Source of the DNA: an uncultured Acetatifactor sp.
GTDB lineage: Bacteria > Bacillota > Clostridia > Lachnospirales > Lachnospiraceae
Direction: 5' to 3'
Assembly (NCBI GenBank): GCA_910584435.1
Contig: CAJUAP010000041.1
Coordinates: 1-34,838, forward strand
Length of the DNA stretch: 34,838 nucleotides
Shown here: in pieces, positions 16,178 to 23,537 of the stretch
Layout: each line of letters begins with the position of its first letter
Numbering within the stretch: position 1 is the stretch's first letter
The notes under the pieces: generated by a model
What the model saw: the letters and a program-made list of their open reading frames with translations, nothing else
Told to the model about the DNA's origin: nothing
The model's database searches: none
Position numbers and translations under genes: made by a program

Positions 16178-17156
16178 AGGAAATCATTTTCCCTTTCATA
16201 AATGTGTATCCGGCAGTGGGATTGGTAGAAAAGAAATCGGCAATTTCAATATTGCGGTTACAGTAATCCTCGGCCTCTTCCCGGGATAAACCGCAAGTCA
16301 GCAGATGAAGAATCAGTTTCTCTTTTTCCGCATTGCTCATACCGGAAGTCCAGTCATGATACGTGATAAAATCATTTTTGGCTTCATTGTAATTGGCAGA
16401 CTGTGTGGTAACAAATTCTACCTTATCATTCATTCTCACATCTACATCAATGAGGCCCAGCTTCTGCATGATATGTGCAGTCCTGATGGCAACGGCATAG
16501 TCCCTCCCCTGCATGGTAAGTTCGGTCTGCCATTTTTTCTCCAATCCCTCATGCCGGCATAATTTCTGATAGTCCATGCCGTCAATGTAAAGTTCGCAGC
16601 ACTCAAATTCCCTGTTTGCGTCAATACAGACAACATATCCTCCCGGTTTTGCACAGGTAATCATTTTCTGTATAAAAGCCGCAGGATTGTCTAAATGCCT
16701 GAGGACAGCCTGGCAGATTACAAAGTCATATTGGTTTTCGGCGGAATATTCAAATACATTCTCGCAGAGAAATGCTGCTTCTGTTTTTTGATGCCGGAAA
16801 AGCGCTTTTCCTTTTTCAATTAAGTCTTCTGCAAAATCAATTCCCGTATAAGTGCTTCCCTCAGGCAGATAGGGAAGTAACAGCAGGCCCAGAAATCCAT
16901 ATCCGCAGCCGCAGTCCAACATGGAAATCGATTTATCAATCTTCCAAACCTGTGAGACAAGAAATCGGGCATAGTCATCGTTCCAGTAGCCCTGTCTTGT
17001 CCGCAGAAGGTATTCCAATTTGCGGTTCCAGAAATCTTTCGTGGATGTTTTTTCAGGAATATAGGTTTCGCCGTCAAGGGGCTTTAAGCCTAACAGCTGG
17101 TCTGTGGATACTTTAAAATAGTCTGCCAGTAACGGAAGAATGGTAATATCGGGCAT
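16137..17156 (-). CDS. SAM-dependent methyltransferase with residual XRE-regulator tail, probably 5'-truncated
   Basis: The core is a class I methyltransferase: SAM loop MLDCGCGYG (residues 79-87), YTGIDFAEDL, and the acidic post-II region FVICQAVLRHLDNP. The first 25 residues (PDITILPLLADYFKVSTDQLLG) are the typical end of an XRE/Cro helix-turn-helix domain, but the preceding helices cannot be found upstream in any frame and no ribosome binding site precedes the ATG. This suggests that a regulator-methyltransferase fusion lost its N-terminus. A core fragment of the repeat family (17226-17237) lies 70 bp upstream. The methyl acceptor is unknown. It leads the operon with the HAD and Nudix genes. 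Confidence 0.8.
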   Translation of the reverse strand: MPDITILPLLADYFKVSTDQLLGLKPLDGETYIPEKTSTKDFWNRKLEYLLRTRQGYWNDDYARFLVSQVWKIDKSISMLDCGCGYGFLGLLLLPYLPEGSTYTGIDFAEDLIEKGKALFRHQKTEAAFLCENVFEYSAENQYDFVICQAVLRHLDNPAAFIQKMITCAKPGGYVVCIDANREFECCELYIDGMDYQKLCRHEGLEKKWQTELTMQGRDYAVAIRTAHIMQKLGLIDVDVRMNDKVEFVTTQSANYNEAKNDFITYHDWTSGMSNAEKEKLILHLLTCGLSREEAEDYCNRNIEIADFFSTNPTAGYTFMKGKMISYGKKSAEKANPSA

Positions 17157-17225
17157 TTTGTATTCGTATAAAGCAGCGAATATTTTCGCGTACAGGACGA
17201 AACGGCTGATGATTCATTTCCATTG

Positions 17226-17250
17226 CTGAACTGTTACAATGTATCATTGT
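17226..17250 (+). promoter_or_regulatory. Repeat-core fragment and ACAATG/CATTGT dyad
   Basis: CTGAACTGTTAC (17226-17237) equals the core of the terminal repeat of the MITE-like family. It overlaps a small perfect dyad ACAATG-TAT-CATTGT (17236-17250), which could be an operator in the divergent region between methyltransferase and esterase. Neither function is proven. Confidence 0.35.
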
Positions 17251-17267
17251 GATAAACAGAAAGATAT

Positions 17268-17298
17268 TGCGGTGTAGTGTGCCATATAGTATTATAAT
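17268..17298 (+). promoter_or_regulatory. Possible promoter of the esterase gene
   Basis: TATAAT at 17293-17298 is perfect. The best -35 (TTGCGG, 17268-17273) is weak and the spacer is 19 bp, so activation by a regulator may be needed. Confidence 0.4.
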
Positions 17299-17362
17299 AG
17301 TGTTGGGACTGCATTGTGAATAAAAGGCGGTTTCTGCCGGGCTGGGATGAAAGGAGAAGGCG

Positions 17363-18439
17363 ATGAGCGGTGAAAAGGGTATGATGGAGAGCAGGTACTA
17401 CACTACATTGGAGGCTCTGGTGAAAAAATATGAGCGCAGGGAGAGAAAATGGGAATTCCGGGCAGAGGATTGTGAAGCGCATGAAATATGGCGGCAGGGA
17501 GCGGCGGAACGGCTTCGGGAAATTGCCGGTGTGGATGGCTGCGAGGAGACGGAGCCCATGCCGCAGAGACATAGGGCGGCTGTGCAGGAAGGGTATGTAA
17601 GGGAATATTGGACCATAAGGACGGAACCGGAAATAGTGATGCCCTTCTATCTGCTGCGTCCGGGGAAAGCCAATGGGGCTGCTGTGATAATTCCTCATGG
17701 GCATGGCTCCGGTAAGGAGGGAACCATTTGCGACAGGGATAATCCGGGGGTAATGGCTTCCGGTCAGGCACAGGCAGGGGAGTGTTTTGCAGAGAAGCTT
17801 GTTCGGGCAGGGTATATGGTATTCTGCCCGGATGAGAGAGGATCGGGGGAGAGAAGAGAGGCGAAACAACAGGGAGACCGCCCGGAGGATTGGAGGAGCA
17901 ATTCACACAGAGAGCTTTTGCAGACGGCAATTGGTTTCGGACAATCCATGATTGGAATGGCGGTATGGGACTTGATGCGTCTGGTGGATTTTGTGGAGCA
18001 GCAGCCGGAGATTGGCGAAGGCAGGATAGGCTGTGCCGGTATGTCAGGGGGAGGGCAGCAGACAATTTGGCTGGCAGCGTTGGATCAGCGGATAAAGGCG
18101 GCTGTTACCAGCGGTTATTTCTACGGAATGAAAGAATCATTGATAGTGCTGGCAGGTAATTGCGCCTGCAATTATGTGCCCCATATGTGGGAAACCATGG
18201 ACATGGGAGACATGGGCGCTATGATTGCACCCCGGCCGCTGTTCATTGAATCGGGGGAAAAAGACGGTTTGAACGGTCCTTCCGGTCTGGGGAATGTGTA
18301 TCCTCAGGTGGAGACGGCAAGAAGAGCGTATGAACTGTATGGAGCGGAAGAAAGGCTGGTGCACCGCGTGCATCCGGGAGGACACCAATGGGTGGGAGAA
18401 GGTGTGATGGAATTTCTTGAAAAATCCCTTTTGCATTGA
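17363..18439 (+). CDS. Alpha/beta-hydrolase, acetyl-xylan-esterase-like
   Basis: A cytoplasmic serine esterase of 358 residues, probably removing acyl groups from sugars. The nucleophile elbow is CAGMSGGGQQ (S228). D301 in ESGEKDGLNG and H341 in HPGGHQW complete a triad with normal spacing. An oxyanion segment, IIPHGHGSGKEG, precedes the nucleophile. The pattern matches the large Abhydrolase/dienelactone-hydrolase group often annotated as acetyl xylan esterase. No signal peptide is present. AAAGGAG precedes the ATG at 17363; in-frame ATGs a few codons on are alternatives. Its place among glycosidase genes suggests deacetylation of plant oligosaccharides. Confidence 0.8.
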   Translation: MSGEKGMMESRYYTTLEALVKKYERRERKWEFRAEDCEAHEIWRQGAAERLREIAGVDGCEETEPMPQRHRAAVQEGYVREYWTIRTEPEIVMPFYLLRPGKANGAAVIIPHGHGSGKEGTICDRDNPGVMASGQAQAGECFAEKLVRAGYMVFCPDERGSGERREAKQQGDRPEDWRSNSHRELLQTAIGFGQSMIGMAVWDLMRLVDFVEQQPEIGEGRIGCAGMSGGGQQTIWLAALDQRIKAAVTSGYFYGMKESLIVLAGNCACNYVPHMWETMDMGDMGAMIAPRPLFIESGEKDGLNGPSGLGNVYPQVETARRAYELYGAEERLVHRVHPGGHQWVGEGVMEFLEKSLLH

Positions 18440-18452
18440 GAAGGCTTATCTG

Positions 18453-19052
18453 TCACGTGTTTTCTCTTCCAACACCTTGCGGACTTTGCGTAACGGCAGG
18501 GTCTTGAAAGATTCCGGCGTTTGGAGGATGGTAAGTAAATATGATAAAACAGAGAAAAAGCGCGCATACCAGGCTGCATAATAAAAGGGTATAAGGCTGT
18601 AATCTGCAGGATAATGTAAGTCTGTAGGACAGCCGGAACGCAATGATAGTACACAGAATAAATATGGCAATATCCAGGATAAAAATATCTTTACCCAGAA
18701 GAAAGGTATAGGTATAGAAGAAAACGGGAATCAGCAAGATCCCTGTTAAGATGCCAAAGCATAGTGAGGAAGCAATGCATGGGTAAGTGCCTTTGAATTT
18801 GAAAATAAGAAAGATGGAGTACAGTAACATTGGGAAAAACAGTAATTTCATATGCTCCCATATGGACTCGTTCACAGGTGTAAACATTCCAACGATATCA
18901 TTGTCTGTCCAATCATAAAGAAAGTGGGCAAGTGTACCGGCAATCAGAACAAAAACTGTGCCCAAAATGATATAACATTTTAAGCTTTTCCCATGTATGC
19001 GTTTCAAAAATAAATTTTTCCAATTCATTTTTTTGAATTCTAATTTGGTCAT
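18453..19052 (-). CDS. DUF6512-like integral membrane protein
   Basis: The 199-residue product has about five hydrophobic segments (roughly 27-46, 70-84, 92-113, 122-140, 155-172). Between the first two lies VNESIWEHMKLLFFPML, which I recall as the signature of the DUF6512 family, with LAHFLYDW just before it. Function is unknown. The ATG at 19052 is preceded by GAGGTG; a longer frame to 19112 has no ribosome binding site. The C-terminal 30 residues are hydrophilic. It converges on the esterase and diverges from the small toxin-like gene. Confidence 0.75.
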   Translation of the reverse strand: MTKLEFKKMNWKNLFLKRIHGKSLKCYIILGTVFVLIAGTLAHFLYDWTDNDIVGMFTPVNESIWEHMKLLFFPMLLYSIFLIFKFKGTYPCIASSLCFGILTGILLIPVFFYTYTFLLGKDIFILDIAIFILCTIIAFRLSYRLTLSCRLQPYTLLLCSLVCALFLCFIIFTYHPPNAGIFQDPAVTQSPQGVGRENT

Positions 19053-19195
19053 AAGAAACACCTCATGAAACAGTATATGTAATTGGCAGACGGTTATGTA
19101 TGGAAGGTGCAAAGGTTAGAATAATTTTTGCGGGAGATTTTCATTTGAAATTTGTGTGCCGGAGAATAAAAAGGATATTGTCCGATAGGGAAACA

Positions 19196-19399
19196 ATGTA
19201 TGTTACATATCAGGATTTGATTCAGATAGGTATACTCGTTTTCGCCCTTGCAAATTTGATTTATCAGATTAACAAGGGAAAAAAGAAACAGCCGCCGCTG
19301 CCACCAATAGTGACGGCTTGCCTTTGCATAAGCATTCAAGTATTTTGCTTTCACATTCTTTCACAAAATTTTCACACAATTTTAGCACTCACCTATTGA
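19196..19399 (+). CDS. Small membrane protein, holin-like toxin type, with extended C-terminus
   Basis: The first 31 residues read MYVTYQDLIQIGILVFALAN..., one membrane helix (about 8-25) and a basic tail KGKKK. This matches the layout of the small Firmicute holin-like toxins of type I toxin-antitoxin loci, which usually stop right after the lysines. Here the frame continues for 36 residues through a hairpin and into the CIRCE operator, ending at 19399. That suggests loss of the normal stop, or a changed protein. The ribosome binding site is weak (AGGG). Identity rests on pattern memory. A minus-strand hairpin with a T-run lies exactly over the lysine codons (next entry). Confidence 0.45.
   Translation: MYVTYQDLIQIGILVFALANLIYQINKGKKKQPPLPPIVTACLCISIQVFCFHILSQNFHTILALTY
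19276..19318 (-). terminator. Minus-strand terminator over the toxin 3' end (antisense RNA candidate)
   Basis: On the minus strand AGCCGTCACT pairs imperfectly with AGCGGCGGCT (plus 19309-19318 and 19290-19299), followed by TGTTTCTTTTTT. This is an intrinsic terminator layout. An antisense transcript starting in 19320-19400 would overlap the toxin message at its 3' end, as in type I antitoxin RNAs. No convincing antisense promoter was identified. Confidence 0.45.
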
Positions 19400-19408
19400 C
19401 AGTGCTAA
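19382..19408 (+). promoter_or_regulatory. CIRCE element (HrcA operator)
   Basis: TTAGCACTC, nine bases, then CAGTGCTAA: the consensus TTAGCACTC-N9-GAGTGCTAA with one mismatch. It overlaps the -35 of the promoter below, so HrcA bound here would block transcription of the Hsp20 gene until heat or misfolded protein titrates GroEL. Confidence 0.93.
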
Positions 19409-19424
19409 CAATAAGTGTTATATT
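19396..19424 (+). promoter_or_regulatory. SigA-type promoter of the Hsp20 gene
   Basis: TTGACA (19396-19401), 17-bp spacer, TATATT (19419-19424). The -35 lies inside the CIRCE dyad. The transcript would have a leader of about 110 nt before the Hsp20 start. Confidence 0.88.
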
Positions 19425-19543
19425 ACATATAGAACAAGGGGAGAGATAAAATATTTTCGAACCCTGAAGTTCAGGTATATGGCACTTCGTAATCTTCGAG
19501 GATGCCGGAAAAACATTTTAATGACAGAAAGGAGATATGACTT

Positions 19544-19996
19544 ATGTTGTTCCCAAGTGTATTCGGAGAAAATTTATTTGATAATTTTATGGAGAATTTT
19601 GATTTTACACCTTTTCAGGATATGGATAAGAAACTGTATGGAAAGCATGCAGCGAATCTGATGAAGACGGATGTAAAAGAGACGGAAGCAGGTTATGTGG
19701 TTGATATCGACCTGGCCGGGTTTAAGAAGGATGAGATTAAGATGCAGCTCAACCAGGGGTATCTGACCGTCAGCGCTGCGAAAGGGCTGGATAAGGACGA
19801 AAAGGATCAGACAGGCAATTATGTAAGGCGTGAGCGTTATGCCGGAAGCATGAGCCGCAGCTTCTATGTGGGCGAGCATGTGACGGAGGAAGATATTCAT
19901 CCCAGATATGAGAATGGTGTCCTGAGCTTTGAACTTCCGAAGGCAGAGAAAAAGGCAGTGGAAGAGAAGAACCGTTATATAGCAATTGAAGGCTAA
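19544..19996 (+). CDS. Small heat-shock protein Hsp20 family
   Basis: An ATP-independent holdase chaperone that keeps unfolding proteins soluble. The 150-residue product has a short N-terminal arm, an alpha-crystallin domain at about 40-140 (TDVKETEAGYVVDIDLAGFKKDEIKM...GYLTVSA...SFYVGEHV...ENGVLSFELPK), and a C-terminal I-A-I motif (RYIAIEG) that links dimers into larger assemblies. AAAGGAG lies upstream of the ATG. It is controlled by the CIRCE/promoter pair at 19382-19424 and ended by the terminator at 20081, so it is a single-gene heat-shock unit. Confidence 0.96.
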   Translation: MLFPSVFGENLFDNFMENFDFTPFQDMDKKLYGKHAANLMKTDVKETEAGYVVDIDLAGFKKDEIKMQLNQGYLTVSAAKGLDKDEKDQTGNYVRRERYAGSMSRSFYVGEHVTEEDIHPRYENGVLSFELPKAEKKAVEEKNRYIAIEG

Positions 19997-20080
19997 GGTG
20001 AAAGACCAGGCAATGGCAGCTAAGGTTCCACAATGGCAAAAAAACTTGCCATGGCAAATAACGACCTTGCTATGGCAGTC

Positions 20081-20117
20081 AATCCCTCACAGAGTAATTT
20101 CTGTGGGGGATTTTTTT
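20081..20117 (+). terminator. Intrinsic terminator of the Hsp20 gene
   Basis: AATCCCTCACAGA pairs with TTCTGTGGGGGATT, followed by seven T. The preceding stretch (20010-20077) repeats ATGGCA several times and includes the palindrome TTGCCATGGCAA. The T-run abuts the repeat copy at 20118. Confidence 0.88.
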
Positions 20118-20177
20118 ACAGTTCAGACAGCCCCTGTTACTAATTTTGCGAGACTTTTGCGGAAAAGGATTCTTTTT
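20118..20177 (-). repeat. MITE-like repeat, internally deleted copy C
   Basis: ACAGTTCAGACAGCCCCT (20118-20135) and ATTTTGCGAGACTT (20142-20155) equal two separate segments of the reverse complement of the full element, and a diverged GGATTCTTTT follows. About 40 bp between them are missing. Orientation is opposite to the full copy at 25871, so the two face each other across the glycosidase operon. Confidence 0.75.
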
Positions 20178-20239
20178 TTGTTCCGTGTATGGTAAAATTC
20201 AGGTATGTATTGGAATTTTATCGTAAAGGAGTCAGAGAT

Positions 20240-22192
20240 ATGATTTTTGGCGCTTGCTATTATCCGGAACATTGGGACAGAGGTGAATGGAAGCATCACG
20301 CGGAATTAATGCGTGAAGCAGGATTTAACACTGTCAGGACAGGAGATTTTGCATGGGGGTGTATAGAAAAGGAAGAGGGTGTGTTTGAATTCTCTTACCT
20401 GGATGATGCCATTGAGGTTCTTGCGGCGGAAGGGATTCGGGTGATTCTGTGCACCCCCACTGCCGCACCTCCCAAGTGGCTTGTGAATCAATATGACATT
20501 CTGCAGAGGGACAGATACGGCCGCAGGAAAAACTGGGGGGCCAGAAGGGAAGCCTGTGCCAACAGTGCTGCATACAGGGAGAGAAGCGTGATCATAGCGG
20601 AGGAGATGGCAAAGCATTATGCCCATAATGAGAATGTCATTGCATGGCAGATAGACAATGAATTCGGATGCCATGATTCCACGCACTGCTATTGTGAAAA
20701 CTGCAGAAAAGCCTTCTCCAAATGGCTTGAGAGAAAATACGGCACCATTGAACGGTTGAACCAGACCTGGGGGACGGTCTTCTGGAGCCTGCAGTATGAA
20801 TCCTTTGAGGATGTGATTCTGCCGGTATATAATTCCTGTGAACCTGAAAATGCCCACGGATGGTCCCATAATCCCTCCCTTGATCTGGAATACAGACGTT
20901 TTGCTTCGGATTCCTGGGCGGAGTATCAAAAGCTGCAGATAGATGCGGTGAGAAAATACACTGACAAGCCTGTCACGCATAACTTTATGGGGCATTTTGC
21001 GGATATTGATTATTACAACCTTGCAAAAGACCTGGATTTCGTGGCGTGGGATAATTACCCGGATAATCAGTGGGGAAGTTCCGAATATGAGTATGTTTCC
21101 ATGGCCCATGAAATTATGAGGGGAGTAAAAAACAGGAACTTTATAGTGGCAGAGCAGCAGTCGGGGCCCTGCGGATGGGATATGTTCGGGGCCGCACCGG
21201 AGCCGGGACAGCTTCGGCTGTGGACGCATCAGGCTTTGGCACACGGCGGCGAGGGTATGATATATTTTCGTTTTAAGCCCCTTCATTACGGTATGGAACA
21301 GTACTGGTACGGGGTTCTGGATCATGACGGCATTCCCCGCAGAAGATATTACGAAATACAGAAAACGGGTCAGGAATTAGAAAAATTAGAGCCGTATATT
21401 GCAGGGGCGAAGAATCATTATGATGCATTGATTGTACGGAGCTATGACAATATATGGGCCCATCAGATCAAGCAGCATGCGCGGAAATTTAATTATCAGG
21501 AACTGCTCTATTCCTATTACAGGGCAAATGCGGATTTGAATATCAATACCGCTGTCTCTATGGGAAATTATGCAGATTACAAGGTTGTCTATATGCCTGC
21601 ATACAATGTGGTGCATCCGGAGGAAATGGAGAAAATTACAGAATATGTGAGAAACGGCGGCACATTGGTTACTACCTTCAGAAGCGGAACCAGGGATACT
21701 TTTAATAATCTCTTTACCACTACGCTCCCATGTGCATTTGCGGAACTGGCAGGTATTGAAGTGGAAGAGTTTGCCGCCCTGCGGAAGCCGGTTGCCGTGG
21801 ATGGGATTGTGAGTTCCAAAGCGGAAATATGGTGTGATATGATCAAACCTGTCACAGCCAAAGTCCTGTCAATTTATTCGGACGGATATTTCAGGAATAA
21901 GGCGGCTGTTACGGTAAACATTTATGGAAAGGGCAGGGTATATTATATCGGCTGTGACCTGGAAAGGGAAGCATTGGGCAGGCTGGTATGCCATATCAGT
22001 GAGAGATGCGGAATTAAAATGACGGAGATGCCGTCAGGAGTTGAGGTGGTACGGCGGAATAACTGCATGATTCTCATGAATCATAATGACTGCGAAGTCC
22101 GGGTGGGACTGAAGGGGAAGTCATTGATAAGTAATCAGCATTTTAACGGAAAGCTGGAAGCGTATGGAGTGGAATGGATTCTTGCGGAATAA
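20240..22192 (+). CDS. GH42 beta-galactosidase
   Basis: This retaining enzyme releases terminal beta-galactose from oligosaccharides. From ATG 20240 (AAAGGAG at 20225-20231) the product has 650 residues; the upstream in-frame ATG at 20189 has no ribosome binding site. YYPEHW and MREAGFNTVRTGDFAW open the GH42 barrel. The acid/base is E141 in WQIDNEFG, and the nucleophile is E305 in VAEQQSG. A zinc-site cysteine cluster is seen in CHDSTHCYCENC. The trimerisation domain (residues about 390-580) and a small beta domain follow. There is no signal peptide, so it acts on imported sugars. It is first gene of a GH42-GH28-GH106-like operon, consistent with galactan side chains of pectin. Confidence 0.95.
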   Translation: MIFGACYYPEHWDRGEWKHHAELMREAGFNTVRTGDFAWGCIEKEEGVFEFSYLDDAIEVLAAEGIRVILCTPTAAPPKWLVNQYDILQRDRYGRRKNWGARREACANSAAYRERSVIIAEEMAKHYAHNENVIAWQIDNEFGCHDSTHCYCENCRKAFSKWLERKYGTIERLNQTWGTVFWSLQYESFEDVILPVYNSCEPENAHGWSHNPSLDLEYRRFASDSWAEYQKLQIDAVRKYTDKPVTHNFMGHFADIDYYNLAKDLDFVAWDNYPDNQWGSSEYEYVSMAHEIMRGVKNRNFIVAEQQSGPCGWDMFGAAPEPGQLRLWTHQALAHGGEGMIYFRFKPLHYGMEQYWYGVLDHDGIPRRRYYEIQKTGQELEKLEPYIAGAKNHYDALIVRSYDNIWAHQIKQHARKFNYQELLYSYYRANADLNINTAVSMGNYADYKVVYMPAYNVVHPEEMEKITEYVRNGGTLVTTFRSGTRDTFNNLFTTTLPCAFAELAGIEVEEFAALRKPVAVDGIVSSKAEIWCDMIKPVTAKVLSIYSDGYFRNKAAVTVNIYGKGRVYYIGCDLEREALGRLVCHISERCGIKMTEMPSGVEVVRRNNCMILMNHNDCEVRVGLKGKSLISNQHFNGKLEAYGVEWILAE

Positions 22193-22206
22193 GGGAGAAC
22201 AGGACA

Positions 22207-23478
22207 GTGGCAATTTATAACATTATGGACTATGGGGCTGTCTCGGACGGAGAGACGGTATGTACCAGGGCAATACAGAGGGCCGTTGATTTGTGTAACG
22301 CAGGGGGGACGGTATATATTCCCAAGGGAACTTTTCTATCAGGGGCGGTATTTTTAAAAAGTAATATGACGCTTTATCTGGAAGAGGGCGCAACGCTGTC
22401 AGGGAGCAGCGATATCAGGGATTTTCCTGTCATAGGCTGTCCCTTTGAAGGACTTGACCAGTTAAGCTATGCCAGCCTGATCTGTACGGACGGTGCGCCC
22501 CACAGTAACATTGTAATAGAAGGCAAAGGTGTGATTGATGCAAACGGGGCGGCATTGTATCGTGCCGAGCTGGAGGAAAATCGGGGAAAGCGCGGACGTG
22601 CAGTGTGTATCCGCAATACCGATAATGTGAAAATACAGGGTGTGACTATCCGGCAGTCTCCTGCCTGGTGCCTGCATTTGATTTACTGCCAGAATGTATA
22701 TGTGAACCGTATTCAGGTACATAGCAAATATGACGAGGACGGCAATCCGTATGGGATCCACAATGGCGATGGGATTGATATTGATTCCTGTAAGAATGTC
22801 AGGATTACGGATTCCCTTATTGCAAGCCAGGATGACTGCATTGCGGTAAAATCAGGAAGGGACGAGGAAGGACGAAGGGCGGGGATTCCTTCGGAGCAGA
22901 TAGTCATAGAGAACTGTGTCTTTCGAAGCGGTTTCGGCGTGGCTATGGGAAGTGAAATGTCGGGGGGCGTGAGCGATGTACTTGTGCGCGGCTGTACGTT
23001 TGAAAATGTCTTCAGTATCGCAAGTATTAAGGCGGTACGGGGACGGGGAGCCTATGTGAAAAACATTCATTACGAGAATTGCTCCCTGGTGAATCACAGT
23101 ACGGAATACAGGGATACAAAGTGGTTCCGGGGTGCAATTTATGTGGATGGCTTTTATGGCTGTGAGAAATTTGATGCCGATGTGCCGGCAGCGGTGGATG
23201 AGGGAACACCGGTGGTGGACGGTATCTATTTTAAGGATATCACAGTGGACACTGTGGCAGGGAATGCTGTTTATCTATGCGGTCTGCCGGAAATGCCCTT
23301 TCGGAATATTTACCTTGAAAATGTCACTGCACATGGCAGGTATGGGATAAAAGTGAAAAATATTGAAAATTTCCAGATGGTAAATACGCATATCAGCGGA
23401 ACAGAGGACGGGACTGTAAGCCTGGCGAGGGATGAAACAGCAGAGCAGCGGTTACAAATAAAACAGGGATACAAATAA
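22207..23478 (+). CDS. GH28-family polygalacturonase-like hydrolase
   Basis: A right-handed beta-helix enzyme that hydrolyses galacturonic-acid linkages. GTG 22207 is chosen because AAGGGAG lies about 10 bases upstream, just after the GH42 stop; the frame extends to 22174 without a site. Catalytic Asp D188 (NGDG) and D209-D210 (QDDC) keep the 21-residue spacing of GH28 enzymes, and SIKAVRGRG retains the substrate-binding Lys. The usual His of the GHG motif is Phe (GFGVAMGSEM, F243), which is atypical. At 423 residues without a signal peptide it is likely an intracellular exo-acting form. The last codons and stop lie inside 17-bp tandem repeats. Confidence 0.88.
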   Translation: MAIYNIMDYGAVSDGETVCTRAIQRAVDLCNAGGTVYIPKGTFLSGAVFLKSNMTLYLEEGATLSGSSDIRDFPVIGCPFEGLDQLSYASLICTDGAPHSNIVIEGKGVIDANGAALYRAELEENRGKRGRAVCIRNTDNVKIQGVTIRQSPAWCLHLIYCQNVYVNRIQVHSKYDEDGNPYGIHNGDGIDIDSCKNVRITDSLIASQDDCIAVKSGRDEEGRRAGIPSEQIVIENCVFRSGFGVAMGSEMSGGVSDVLVRGCTFENVFSIASIKAVRGRGAYVKNIHYENCSLVNHSTEYRDTKWFRGAIYVDGFYGCEKFDADVPAAVDEGTPVVDGIYFKDITVDTVAGNAVYLCGLPEMPFRNIYLENVTAHGRYGIKVKNIENFQMVNTHISGTEDGTVSLARDETAEQRLQIKQGYK

Positions 23479-23521
23479 AACAGGGATACAAATAAAACAG
23501 GGACACAAATAAAACAAGGAT
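23454..23521 (+). repeat. Four tandem 17-bp repeats at the GH28 / GH106-like junction
   Basis: ACAAATAAAACAGGGAT recurs four times with no gap (23454, 23471, 23488, 23505; the third and fourth copies have one change each). The array encodes the last residues and the stop of GH28 and runs to 17 bp before the GH106-like start. Each unit contains an AGGG/AGGA core. Copy number can vary by slippage. Confidence 0.95.
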
Positions 23522-23537
23522 AGAAATGGAGGAAGCT

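Noticed and set aside
19425..19543. RNA thermometer in the Hsp20 leader
   Set aside because: A TTTT stretch lies ahead of AAAGGAG, but no convincing stem forms; control is already explained by CIRCE.
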